DNA of 64,000 bases from Ruminococcus sp. AM36-2AA (GTDB taxonomy: Bacteria; Bacillota; Clostridia; Lachnospirales; Lachnospiraceae), in the NCBI RefSeq assembly GCF_003461955.1, contig NZ_QTYB01000011.1, forward strand, positions 16,613-80,612, given 5' to 3'. A program made the translations under genes and the position numbers. How positions within the stretch are numbered: position 1 is the stretch's first letter; every line of letters begins with the position of its first letter. Below are positions 22,998 through 31,900 of this stretch, piece after piece. The notes below the pieces were generated by a model. The model saw only the letters and a program-made list of their open reading frames with translations. It was not told the origin of the DNA and did not search any database.

Positions 22998-25760
22998 ATG
23001 ATTAAAAAGACATTGAAGATCAATGGTGTGGAGCGAATCCTTATTCTTGATAAGGATGAGACACTGGCTCAGGTACTTCGTGAGCATCTTCTTCTTACAG
23101 GATGTAAGATCGGTTGTGGAGAAGGTCATTGCGGAGCATGTAATGTTATTATGAACGGAAAAGTTACAAGATCCTGTATTTACAAGATGAGCCGTGTTCC
23201 GGACAATGCAGAGATCACAACAATCGAGGGTGTGGGAACAATTTCTGATATGCATCCGATACAGGTTGCATGGATGGCATATGGATGTGCACAGTGTGGT
23301 TTCTGTTCACCAGGTTTTATTATTTCAGCAAAGGTTCTTCTCGATAATAATCCGAGCCCTACCCGTGAAGAAGTGAGGGACTGGTTTAACAAGCAGCGTA
23401 ATCTCTGTCGTTGTACAGGTTACAAGCCGCTTATCGATGCGACCATGGCGGCAGCAGCAGTTATGCGTGGCGAGATGACTAAAGAAGACCTCGTATTCAA
23501 GCAGACAGGTGATTCTATCGTCGGTACAAACTATATCCGTCCATCAGCAGCACAGAAGGTAACAGGTACCTGGGATTTCGGTGCAGATGATGCATTAAAG
23601 ATGCCGGAGGGAACTCTTCGTCTTGCACTTACACAGGCCAAGGTTTCTCACGCAAATATTCTCAGTATCGATACAACAGAAGCAGAGAGTATGCCGGGAG
23701 TTGTTCGTGTTATTACAGCGAAGGACATTAAGGCAGCAGGCGGAACCAACAAGATCAATGGTCTTGTAATGCTTCCGAAACACAATAAGACAGACGGATT
23801 TGAGCGTCCTGTACTCTGCGACGAAAAGATCTTTCAGTTTGGTGATGCGATTGCGATCGTAGCTGCCGACACAGAAGAGCATGCACGTGCAGCAGCAGAT
23901 GCAGTTAAGGTGGAGATCGAAGAACTTCCTGCATATATGAACGCAATGGATGCAATCGCACCGGATGCAGCAGAGATCCATCCTGGTACTCCAAACGCAT
24001 TTTTTGAGACAAACTGTATCAAGGGACCGGACTTTGACTGGGACAGCATTCCGGATTCACAGCAGGTTGAGATCGAGTCCTACTGTTCACGCCAGCCTCA
24101 TCTTCACCTTGAGCCGGACTGTGGTTATGGATATATTGATGAAGACGGTATGATAACAGTGCATTCCAAATCTATCGGTATACATCTTCATATGCCTATG
24201 ATCGCAGATGGTATCGGTGTACCAATGGAAAACTTAAGACTTGTTCAGAACCATGCAGGCGGAACATTTGGTTACAAGTTCTCACCGACAAATGAGGCTC
24301 TGATTGGTGCAGCTGTTAAGATTCTGGAACGTCCGGTATCGCTGGTATTTAATCAGTTCCAGAACATTACTTATACAGGAAAGAGATCTCCTGCATTTAT
24401 GAATATTAAGCTTGCAGCAGATGAAAATGGTAAACTCTTAGCACTTTGGGGTAACAACTATGTAGATCACGGTCCATATTCAGAATTTGGCGATCTGCTT
24501 ACCATGAGACTTTCTCAGTTTACAGGCGCAGGTTATGGAATTAATTCTATTCGTAATAAATCAACAACCGTATTTACAAACCATGCATGGGGCTCCGCAT
24601 TCCGTGCTTATGGTTCACCACAGTCTTATATGGGATCTGAGATTGCAATTGACGTGCTGGCAGCTAAGATGGGAATCGATCCGTTTGATATCCGTGAAAT
24701 GAACTGCTATAAAGAATCAGAGGGCACTACCATCCCGACAGGTTATCCACCGGAGGTATATTGTGAGGAAGATTTGTTTAAGAAAGCACGTCCATTGTAT
24801 GAAGCGGCGAAAAAACGTGTTGCCGAAAAGAATGCAGCTTCTGACGGAAAGATGAAATATGGTATCGGTGTATCTCTTGGAGTATACGGTTGTGGTCTTG
24901 ATGGTGTTGATACATCAAATGCATTTGCAGAATTAAATCCGGATGGAACCGTTACGATGTATGCTGCATGGGAAGATCATGGACAGGGGGCTGATATGGG
25001 TGTTCTTGTATCATCTCATGAAACACTGCGTCAGGCAGGAATCAGACCGGAACAGATTAAACTGGTTATGAATGATACGAAGACATGTCCGAATGCAGGA
25101 CCTGCAGGAGGATCACGCTCACAGGTTATGTCAGGTAATGCATGTCGTCTGGCTGCAGAAAATCTTGTAGCAGCAATGAAGAAAGAAGACGGAACATTCC
25201 GTACTTATGATGAGATGGTAGCAGAAGGGCTTGCAACAAAATATGAAGGTAACTGGGTAACTACATTCTGTGCAGATCATCCGATCGATCAGGATACCGC
25301 ACAGGGCGATCCATTTGCAACTTATATGTATACTATCTTCCTGCCGGAAGTTGCTGTTAATACAGAAACAGGTAAAGTTACCGTTGAGAAATTTACTTGC
25401 GTAGCTGACGTAGGTACGATCATGAACAGACTTCTTGTAGAAGGTAATTTCTATGGTGGTCTTGTACAGGGTATCGGTCTTGCTCTTTCGGAAGATTTTG
25501 AAGATTTGAACCATGACACCACTTTGAAGAATTGTGGTATTCCATATCCAAAGGATGCTCCGGATGATATTGAACTTCACTTCAATGAAACATATCGTCC
25601 AAGTGGTCCTTACGGTGCGGCTGGTTGTGGTGAGGCTCCACTGGATGCTCCACATCCTGCAATCCTGAATGCAATCTTTAATGCGACAGGTGCACGTATT
25701 ACACGTATCCCTGCCCGTCCGGAAAGGGTTCTTGCAGCATTAAAAGAACTTGAGAAATAA
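22998..25760 (+). CDS. mop: Molybdenum aldehyde oxidoreductase (MOP-like)
   Basis: This 920-residue single-chain enzyme of the xanthine oxidase family resembles D. gigas MOP (907 residues, as I recall). It oxidises aldehydes to acids and passes electrons through two [2Fe-2S] clusters, with no FAD domain. Cluster ligands are visible at C40, C45, C48, C60 and C100, C103, C137, C139, the same numbers as in MOP. The molybdopterin domains include G-G-T-F-G-Y-K-F-S-P and G-S-A-F-R-A-Y-G-S-P-Q-S. The catalytic Glu is in G-C-G-E-A-P-L-D (about residue 879). AAAGGAGG precedes the ATG. No lesion is seen. Its codon use favours highly expressed codons more than its neighbours. Confidence 0.93.
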   Translation: MIKKTLKINGVERILILDKDETLAQVLREHLLLTGCKIGCGEGHCGACNVIMNGKVTRSCIYKMSRVPDNAEITTIEGVGTISDMHPIQVAWMAYGCAQCGFCSPGFIISAKVLLDNNPSPTREEVRDWFNKQRNLCRCTGYKPLIDATMAAAAVMRGEMTKEDLVFKQTGDSIVGTNYIRPSAAQKVTGTWDFGADDALKMPEGTLRLALTQAKVSHANILSIDTTEAESMPGVVRVITAKDIKAAGGTNKINGLVMLPKHNKTDGFERPVLCDEKIFQFGDAIAIVAADTEEHARAAADAVKVEIEELPAYMNAMDAIAPDAAEIHPGTPNAFFETNCIKGPDFDWDSIPDSQQVEIESYCSRQPHLHLEPDCGYGYIDEDGMITVHSKSIGIHLHMPMIADGIGVPMENLRLVQNHAGGTFGYKFSPTNEALIGAAVKILERPVSLVFNQFQNITYTGKRSPAFMNIKLAADENGKLLALWGNNYVDHGPYSEFGDLLTMRLSQFTGAGYGINSIRNKSTTVFTNHAWGSAFRAYGSPQSYMGSEIAIDVLAAKMGIDPFDIREMNCYKESEGTTIPTGYPPEVYCEEDLFKKARPLYEAAKKRVAEKNAASDGKMKYGIGVSLGVYGCGLDGVDTSNAFAELNPDGTVTMYAAWEDHGQGADMGVLVSSHETLRQAGIRPEQIKLVMNDTKTCPNAGPAGGSRSQVMSGNACRLAAENLVAAMKKEDGTFRTYDEMVAEGLATKYEGNWVTTFCADHPIDQDTAQGDPFATYMYTIFLPEVAVNTETGKVTVEKFTCVADVGTIMNRLLVEGNFYGGLVQGIGLALSEDFEDLNHDTTLKNCGIPYPKDAPDDIELHFNETYRPSGPYGAAGCGEAPLDAPHPAILNAIFNATGARITRIPARPERVLAALKELEK

Positions 25761-25861
25761 GCTTAATTCATAATGTGGTTGGAGTAAAAGCTGCCAACTG
25801 TGATATAATCAGGGGAGACGGGAAACTGCCTCCCCTTTACAGACGAAAGGAGTATCAGGTT

Positions 25862-28156
25862 ATGACATACATACAGGAGAGGGGTTCTACTCACGTTTAT
25901 CATGTAAATCGAATGTCAAAAGAAGAGATGGATCATATGATCAGTCTCTGCGTCCATGAACAGCCGGCCTACTGTGTTGCAGCCTGTCCTTTCAAAATGG
26001 ATACAAAAGAGATGCTGTATTATGCTGCAAAAGGAAATTTTAAGAAAGCGTTGGCAATTTATGAGAAAATTACACCATTTCCAATGATTCTCTGTGATGG
26101 ATGTACGGCACCTTGCGAAGATAATTGCAAGCTTTGTGAACTTGGTGATGGTGTCTCCATACGAGAAGTAGAACGTGCGATTGTCCGGTATGGAGAACCG
26201 GGAAGACGAAGCAGTGTATTTCGCATGAGAAAGAAGAAAAGGGCAGCAATCTTTGGTTCTGGATTATTTCCACTGTTTCTTGCAGGGGAACTGGAAAAGA
26301 AAATGTATCCTACGACAATTTATTGTAAGGAAGAAGATTATGAAAGCTATATTGCAGCGGCAGCCGGACATCTTTTGGAATCAGACCGCAGCAATGAAGC
26401 GAAACGTCTGAAATCTATGGATCTTTCTTTTGAATTTGGATGCAGTTTGAATCTTTCGTTTATCAGAGAAAAAATGGAACTGGCAGATGTGGTATGCGCA
26501 TCAGAAGAAGTGGCAAAAATGTTAGCTCCGGAAGAAGCAGCAGATGTCGAGATTATGTTAAGAGAACAGGCAAAGATTGTCAGCGGACCTGCGGAATCTG
26601 TGATGGATGCGGCTTTTGCCGCAAAGCGGGCAGCTTTGACAGTGGATCTTCTGGTACAGAATTTATCGCCGCACAGCAACAGAGGCAGTGAAGGAGCAGT
26701 GACTACCAAGCTTTATACGAACATGGAAGGAATCCATGGATCGAATAAGATTTTCTGTGGTCAGGATGGGTATTCAAAAGAAGAAGCTGTAGAAGAAGCA
26801 AAACGATGTATTCAGTGTCATTGTGACGAATGCATGAAAGGCTGTGTGTATTTAAGTGAATATCAAAAACATCCGGGTTTATTAGCCCGTGAGATCTATA
26901 ATAATACGCAGATTATCATGGGAGATCATCCGATGAACAAACCGATGAATGCCTGTGCCCTCTGTGGACAGTGTACGGTGATCTGTCCGAATGGATTTGA
27001 TATGAGTCAGGTGTGTAAGTCAGCAAGAGAAAATATGGTATCCACAGATAAGATGCCGCTGGCGCCACATGAATTTGCACTGATGGACATGTTATTTTCA
27101 AATTCAGAGGCTTTTTTGAGCAGACTCCAGCCGGGATATGAAACTTGCAGATATGTATTTTTCCCAGGCTGTCAGGCAGGTGCGATAGCGCCGGATGTGG
27201 TTATGCAGGCATACGAAGATTTAAGTAATCGGGTAGATGGAGGTGTTGCTCTGATGCTAGGATGCTGTGGTGCAATCAGCGAATGGGCAGGCCGCTATGA
27301 AATGACAGAAAAAGTAAATGAGCAGCTGAAACAGGAACTAGCCAAACTTGGTGATCCGATCATCATAGCAGGTTGTCCAACCTGTATGAAGCAGCTAAAA
27401 GAAAGTATTGGAGCGCATGTTATAGGAATCTGGGAAATTTTGAAAGAAATCGGACTTCCACAGCAGGCAAAAGGACTGGAGATACCGGTTGCCATACATG
27501 ATGCCTGTGGTGCCAGAGGGGATGCACAGACACAAGATATGATACGACAACTTTTGTCGGATATGGGATGTACCGTTGAAGATACAGAATATTCCAGAGA
27601 TTTGTCTCCATGTTGTGGATATGGAGGTCTGACGGCATATGCCAATAAAGATATGGCAGCGAAAATGACAGAAAAGTGTCTGGAACGTTCCGATGCACCA
27701 TATATTACATACTGCATGGCATGCAGAGACCGATTTGCCAGAGAGGGAAGAGAATCCCGACATATACTTGAACTTCTGTATGGGGCAAATGCCAGCAATA
27801 TGCCTGATATCAGTGAGAAACGCTACAACAGGCTCATATTGAAACAAACACTTTTAAAAAACATCTGGAATGAGGAACCGATCATGGAGAAAAAAGACTA
27901 TACTGTTGCCTATACAGAAGAGGCAATCCATATGATGGATGAGCGCATGATACTGAAAAGTGATGTGGAACGTGTGTTATCAGATTACAGAGAAAATCAG
28001 GAAGCAATCCTGGATGAAGAAACAAAAGAACTGGTGACAAGAAGCAGACTGGGAAATGTCACATTCTGGGTGCGGTTTGTGGAAACAGAAGACGGATATC
28101 TGGTACACAGAGCATACAGTCATCGAATGAATATTATGAAAAGGGTGGGACAGTAA
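25862..28156 (+). CDS. Multi-FeS electron-transfer protein (DVU_1558-like, GltD/HdrB-like modules)
   Basis: The protein has 764 residues from ATG 25862 (AAAGGAG upstream). The N-terminus has Cys motifs like the GltD ferredoxin domain (C-V-A-A-C-P-F, C-D-G-C-T-A-P-C). A degraded dinucleotide fold follows (F-G-S-G-L-F-P-L-F). A four-Cys 4Fe-4S motif comes next (C-A-L-C-G-Q-C-T-V-I-C-P), then two CCG repeats of the HdrB/GlpC type (F-F-P-G-C-Q-A-G, G-C-C-G-A, S-P-C-C-G-Y-G-G). The last ~90 residues are a separate small domain. It overlaps the next gene by 1 bp. It probably carries electrons between the oxidoreductase and an unknown partner. Confidence 0.82.
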   Translation: MTYIQERGSTHVYHVNRMSKEEMDHMISLCVHEQPAYCVAACPFKMDTKEMLYYAAKGNFKKALAIYEKITPFPMILCDGCTAPCEDNCKLCELGDGVSIREVERAIVRYGEPGRRSSVFRMRKKKRAAIFGSGLFPLFLAGELEKKMYPTTIYCKEEDYESYIAAAAGHLLESDRSNEAKRLKSMDLSFEFGCSLNLSFIREKMELADVVCASEEVAKMLAPEEAADVEIMLREQAKIVSGPAESVMDAAFAAKRAALTVDLLVQNLSPHSNRGSEGAVTTKLYTNMEGIHGSNKIFCGQDGYSKEEAVEEAKRCIQCHCDECMKGCVYLSEYQKHPGLLAREIYNNTQIIMGDHPMNKPMNACALCGQCTVICPNGFDMSQVCKSARENMVSTDKMPLAPHEFALMDMLFSNSEAFLSRLQPGYETCRYVFFPGCQAGAIAPDVVMQAYEDLSNRVDGGVALMLGCCGAISEWAGRYEMTEKVNEQLKQELAKLGDPIIIAGCPTCMKQLKESIGAHVIGIWEILKEIGLPQQAKGLEIPVAIHDACGARGDAQTQDMIRQLLSDMGCTVEDTEYSRDLSPCCGYGGLTAYANKDMAAKMTEKCLERSDAPYITYCMACRDRFAREGRESRHILELLYGANASNMPDISEKRYNRLILKQTLLKNIWNEEPIMEKKDYTVAYTEEAIHMMDERMILKSDVERVLSDYRENQEAILDEETKELVTRSRLGNVTFWVRFVETEDGYLVHRAYSHRMNIMKRVGQ

Positions 28157-28377
28157 TGGCAGTAGAAAGAACATATTATACGATTGATCCGGAAGGAAAG
28201 CTGACCTGCATGAAATGTAAGGTTCCTCTTGTAAAAGGAAAAGCAAAATTTATGTATCTGGAAAATGGGTTTCCTGTGGAAATGCCTGTCTGTCCAAAGT
28301 GTGGGTTTGTGTATGTTCCGGAAGAACTCGCACTTGGAAAAGTGCTCGCGGTGGAGCGTGCACTGGAGGATAAATAG
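28156..28377 (+). CDS. Zinc-ribbon-like protein (DVU_1557 family)
   Basis: This 73-residue protein has two C-x2-C knuckles (C-M-K-C near residue 18 and C-P-K-C near 46). It is named in my memory a 'DVU_1557 family redox protein'. It overlaps the end of the previous gene and stops directly before the next start, indicating strict co-translation. Metal binding is very likely; a redox role is only suggested by the name. Confidence 0.8.
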   Translation: MAVERTYYTIDPEGKLTCMKCKVPLVKGKAKFMYLENGFPVEMPVCPKCGFVYVPEELALGKVLAVERALEDK

Positions 28378-28911
28378 ATGAACAGGCATCCGGGAGGGGA
28401 AGCGCAGACGCTTCATCTTCTGGAGAACATAGAATGGAAAAAAGAAATGAAAGCACTGGATCTTGGAGCAGGAGAAGGAGACACGGTTCGAATCCTGAAA
28501 TCATTTGGGCTGGAAGCACATGGCGTGGATCTTTTCCCACGGGGCAGTGATGTGGAAATTGGCGATTTTCTGCATTTGCAGTATTCATCAGACAGTATAG
28601 ATCTTTGCATCAGCCAGTGTGCATTTTTTGTTAGCAGAGATCAGAAAAATGCACTATCTGAATGTTGGCGTGTTTTGAAAAAGGGAGGTTTTCTATTATT
28701 GTCAGATCTGGATACTGGAAATCTTTCAGAAATGGCAGAACAGACAGGATTTACCATTCTCCGGCAGGAGGATCAGACGTTACTTTGGCGGGAATATTAT
28801 CTGGAAGCAATCTGGAATGATTCGTTCTGCTGCGAAGAGTATAAGATTCTGCAGAAAGAATATAAAGGAAAGAAGCTGCGCTATACCATGTTGGTTGGCA
28901 GAAAGGAGTAG
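28378..28911 (+). CDS. SAM-dependent methyltransferase (DVU_1556 family)
   Basis: This 177-residue class I methyltransferase has motif I L-D-L-G-A-G-E-G-D, the acidic strand-2 end (G-V-D-L-F) and the post-motif region L-K-K-G-G-F-L-L-L-S. It is short for the fold, with a small C-terminal cap. The start abuts the upstream stop with no gap. I recall a product name of the form 'DVU_1556 family methyltransferase' (TrsM) for this family, always beside the radical SAM partner. The substrate is not known. Confidence 0.8.
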   Translation: MNRHPGGEAQTLHLLENIEWKKEMKALDLGAGEGDTVRILKSFGLEAHGVDLFPRGSDVEIGDFLHLQYSSDSIDLCISQCAFFVSRDQKNALSECWRVLKKGGFLLLSDLDTGNLSEMAEQTGFTILRQEDQTLLWREYYLEAIWNDSFCCEEYKILQKEYKGKKLRYTMLVGRKE

Positions 28912-28914
28912 CAC

Positions 28915-29349
28915 ATGGATCTTTATGAAAGAATCATAGAACTTAGCAGTATGGGTTATCATTGCTCACAAATGGTTATGATTATGACACTGGAAGCCAT
29001 AGGTGAGGAAAATCCACAGCTTGTAAAGGCTCTGGGAGGTCTTGGCGGTGGGATCGGTTACTGTGGAGATACCTGTGGCTGCCTGACAGGAGGAGCCTGT
29101 GCGATAGGTTTGTTCCTTGGCAATCTGGCTCCGCAGGAGAAAGAAGATATACAGATGAAACCGGCTGTGCAGGAATTATATCAGTGGTTCCATAAGAAGA
29201 CCGAAGAAGAATTTGGTGCTTTTTATTGTAAGGATATCACTTCTAATTTGGATTGGGGAGTGATTATGGAGCAATGTCCTGCGCTGATTGCAGATACTTA
29301 TACGAAAGTGATAGAAATACTGACAGAACGGGGAATATTGGAACTATGA
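28915..29349 (+). CDS. C-GCAxxG-C-C family protein (DVU_1555 family)
   Basis: This 144-residue protein has the family Cys pattern: C near residue 17, then G-Y-C-G-D-T-C-G-C-L-T-G-G-A-C-A-I-G, and later single Cys residues (F-Y-C-K-D, M-E-Q-C-P). Such proteins are thought to bind metal or FeS through these Cys, and function is not established. The stop overlaps the next start (ATGA), so the radical SAM gene is translated directly after it. Confidence 0.82.
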   Translation: MDLYERIIELSSMGYHCSQMVMIMTLEAIGEENPQLVKALGGLGGGIGYCGDTCGCLTGGACAIGLFLGNLAPQEKEDIQMKPAVQELYQWFHKKTEEEFGAFYCKDITSNLDWGVIMEQCPALIADTYTKVIEILTERGILEL

Positions 29350-30671
29350 TTACGCTGGGTAAAACAAAAAGTGTATGCCCGATATGTATGAAAGTACTTA
29401 CGGCAAAAAAATGTATTGGTGAAGATGGCATTTATCTGGTGAAAGAATGTGATATCCACGGAAAGTTTCAGACACTGATCTGGGAAGGAACGGCAGCAGA
29501 GTATCTTTCCTGGGGAAGAGAAAACCTGTCTGCGGAGACTCCGGTAAATCCCAAAATCAAAGAGAAATCCTGCCCGGATAATTGTGGACTCTGTGAGGAG
29601 CACGAACGAAAAGGCTGTTGTATGATACTGGAAGTGACAAAGCGCTGCAATATGCACTGCCCGGTCTGCTTTGCTTCGGCAGGAGAATGTCTGGAAAACG
29701 GTGATCTTTCAATTGATGAAATAGAAAAGCAATATGATTTTCTGATGGATCATGGAGGACCATTCAATATTCAGCTCTCAGGTGGAGAACCAACCATGCG
29801 GGAGGATCTTCCGGAGATCATACATATGGGTAGAGAAAAAGGGTTTACATTTTTTCAATTGAATACCAATGGAATCCGTCTTGCGCAGGAAGCAGGATAT
29901 GCCAGAAAACTAAAAAAAGCAGGACTGAATACAGTATTTCTTCAGTTTGACGGTGTCACAGATGATGTGTATCAGACATTGCGCGGACGCTCTATGATAG
30001 AACTGAAAGAAAAGGCTGTGTTAAACTGTTCGGAAGCGGAACTGGGAATTGCTCTGGTACCTGTCATTGCGCCAGGAGTAAATGACATGCAGGTTGGAGA
30101 TATTCTGAAGTTTGCGATGGATCATATGCCATTTGTAAGAGGAGTACATTTCCAGCCGATCAGCTATTTTGGCAGATGTTCTCAGCAGCGTCCACAAGCT
30201 CCGATTACCATACCAAAGATGTTGAAGCTGATCGAGGAACAGACTGACGGGCTTATGAAAAGCAAGGATTTCGCCGGTGGTGGAGCAGAGAATCCATATT
30301 GTTCTTTTCATGCAAGTTATCTGAAAAAAGGTGAGAGGGAACTGAAACTCCTGGAAAAGAAATCAGGCAGAGGATGTTGTTGTACTACCAGCGATGATTC
30401 CAGACAGTATGTGGAAAATCAGTGGAGCTATAGCACAAAAAAATTTAGTGATGATGAAATGACACAGACAGATGCACTGGATGAATTCCTGATCCGGGTT
30501 CATAATGAAACTTTTGCAGTATCAGGGATGATTTTTCAGGATGCATGGAATCTGGATCTTGAACGTCTGAAAAGATGTTATATCTGCGAGGTGGATTCTG
30601 ATTATGGAATGGTGCCATTTTGTGCATATAATCTGACGAATTCGAAAGGAATATATTTATACAGAAAGTGA
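29346..30671 (+). CDS. Radical SAM protein (TrsS-like)
   Basis: The protein has 441 residues from ATG 29346, which overlaps the previous stop; the frame from 29253 is just the open region upstream. The N-terminal C-P-I-C motif lies in T-K-S-V-C-P-I-C-M-K. The radical SAM cluster is C-x3-C-x2-C in T-K-R-C-N-M-H-C-P-V-C-F, followed by Q-L-S-G-G-E-P. C-terminal Cys-rich patches (G-R-G-C-C-C-T-T, C-Y-I-C-E, P-F-C-A-Y-N) could hold further clusters. I recall 'radical SAM (seleno)protein TrsS' for this family, some members having selenocysteine; here the N-terminal site is Cys. Its reaction is unknown. Confidence 0.82.
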   Translation: MITLGKTKSVCPICMKVLTAKKCIGEDGIYLVKECDIHGKFQTLIWEGTAAEYLSWGRENLSAETPVNPKIKEKSCPDNCGLCEEHERKGCCMILEVTKRCNMHCPVCFASAGECLENGDLSIDEIEKQYDFLMDHGGPFNIQLSGGEPTMREDLPEIIHMGREKGFTFFQLNTNGIRLAQEAGYARKLKKAGLNTVFLQFDGVTDDVYQTLRGRSMIELKEKAVLNCSEAELGIALVPVIAPGVNDMQVGDILKFAMDHMPFVRGVHFQPISYFGRCSQQRPQAPITIPKMLKLIEEQTDGLMKSKDFAGGGAENPYCSFHASYLKKGERELKLLEKKSGRGCCCTTSDDSRQYVENQWSYSTKKFSDDEMTQTDALDEFLIRVHNETFAVSGMIFQDAWNLDLERLKRCYICEVDSDYGMVPFCAYNLTNSKGIYLYRK

Positions 30672-31867
30672 AACGATCGAATATAGATGCAATGATCTGT
30701 AAGCAGGAAGGCATTACAGAGATTACAAGAGATGAAATACACAGAATACAGCTGGAGAAATTAAATATTGTACTGAAGAGAGAGAAAGAACGAGAGGGTT
30801 TTTACCGAGATTTACCGGAAAGACTGGAAAGCCTGATAGATTTGAGAAGCCTTCCTTTTACGACAGAAACAGATCTGGCACGAGATGGAGGCAGGATGCT
30901 GCTTTGCTCCCAGGGGGAAGTACAGAAAGTGATATCAGAACAGACAAGCGGAACTACCGGTGCCGGTAAACGTGTATTCTATACAGAGGGAGACTGTGAA
31001 CACACCATAGAACTTTTTATGGCAGGTCTGGGTGAATTTATTTATCCTGGAAGTATAACGATGGTGGCTATGCCATTTTCAGGTCCTTTTGGATTAGGAG
31101 AACTGATCGCGGAGGCAATCAGACGTCTGGGAGCAAAACCTCTTTCAACCGGAACAGGAAGAACTTATGGCGAACTGAACAGGATTCTGGAAGAGGAGCA
31201 GCCGGATACGTATGTGGGAATGCCGACGGCATTGCTGTCCATGCTTCGAATGTGCGGAAAAGGCAGTATAAAAAGAGCACTGGTATCCGGAGATGCCTGT
31301 CCGAAAACTGTCATGAAAGCAATCGAAGAAATTCTGCAAACACGACTTTGGCCGCACTATGGTTCCAGAGAGATGGGGCTTGGAGGTGCCATTTGCTGCA
31401 CGGCGCATGAGGGCATGCATATGCGGGAAAACCATTGTATTACAGAGATTATAGATGAGAACGGAAATGTGCTGCCGGACGGTAAATGGGGAGAACTGGT
31501 GATTACAACCATTGGAATGGAAGCACAGCCGTTGATTCGATATCGAACCGGTGACTGGTCAAGGATCATTCCAGGAAGATGCCTCTGTGGAAGTGAAATA
31601 AAACGCCTGGACTTTGTAAAGCGGATGGATCCATTGGGAAGTATCAGAGAGATGGATGAATTACTGTTTGAGATTCCGGAACTGGTAGATTATTGTGTGA
31701 AAATTGTAGATGGAAAAAAGGAAATTACAGCGCTTTTTACATCGGACAATGGAGAAGAACAAATCAGGAGTGTTTTGGAAGAGAAGGATATTCGTTCATG
31801 GAACTGCAAAAAAGCAAAGTGGGAAGATGGGGCGCTGTATCCTGGCAAACGAGTTACAAGGCAGTGA
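30668..31867 (+). CDS. AMP-dependent ligase (DVU_1553 family)
   Basis: This 399-residue adenylate-forming enzyme is related to phenylacetate-CoA ligases. The P-loop S-G-T-T-G-A-G-K-R is seen at about residues 94-102. The H-Y-G-S-R-E-M-G motif and the R-Y-R-T-G-D-W hinge are also present. It starts at a GTG overlapping the stop of the radical SAM gene. It could activate a carboxylate, perhaps one made by the oxidoreductase, but CoA versus another acceptor cannot be told. It ends the operon before a terminator at 31858-31895. Confidence 0.8.
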   Translation: MKRSNIDAMICKQEGITEITRDEIHRIQLEKLNIVLKREKEREGFYRDLPERLESLIDLRSLPFTTETDLARDGGRMLLCSQGEVQKVISEQTSGTTGAGKRVFYTEGDCEHTIELFMAGLGEFIYPGSITMVAMPFSGPFGLGELIAEAIRRLGAKPLSTGTGRTYGELNRILEEEQPDTYVGMPTALLSMLRMCGKGSIKRALVSGDACPKTVMKAIEEILQTRLWPHYGSREMGLGGAICCTAHEGMHMRENHCITEIIDENGNVLPDGKWGELVITTIGMEAQPLIRYRTGDWSRIIPGRCLCGSEIKRLDFVKRMDPLGSIREMDELLFEIPELVDYCVKIVDGKKEITALFTSDNGEEQIRSVLEEKDIRSWNCKKAKWEDGALYPGKRVTRQ

Positions 31868-31895
31868 TTTCGTGGTATCATGGAATCACTGCCTT
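31858..31895. terminator. Terminator of the oxidoreductase operon
   Basis: AAGGCAGTGATT (31858-31869) pairs perfectly with AATCACTGCCTT (31884-31895). It overlaps the ligase stop and lies next to the convergent DUF5714 gene, so it may serve both. Confidence 0.65.
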
Positions 31896-31900
31896 GCCTG

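Noticed and set aside
23595..23981. 128-residue Cys-rich minus-strand frame inside the oxidoreductase gene, and similar antisense frames at 25131-25655 and 27295-27847
   Set aside because: They are shadows of long, conserved coding regions, without ribosome binding sites or family resemblance.
25812..25839. Hairpin gggga/tcccc before the multi-FeS gene as an operon terminator
   Set aside because: The stem is short with a 12-nt loop and only three T follow; the downstream genes need the oxidoreductase promoter. At most it is a weak attenuator.
29376..29400. Selenocysteine in the TrsS-like radical SAM protein
   Set aside because: Some relatives are selenoproteins as I recall, but the N-terminal C-P-I-C codons here are ordinary Cys codons and there is no in-frame TGA.
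28156..31867. The radical SAM operon as a RiPP cluster
   Set aside because: No short precursor-peptide gene with a leader or repeated core is visible in or next to the operon, and no peptide exporter is present.
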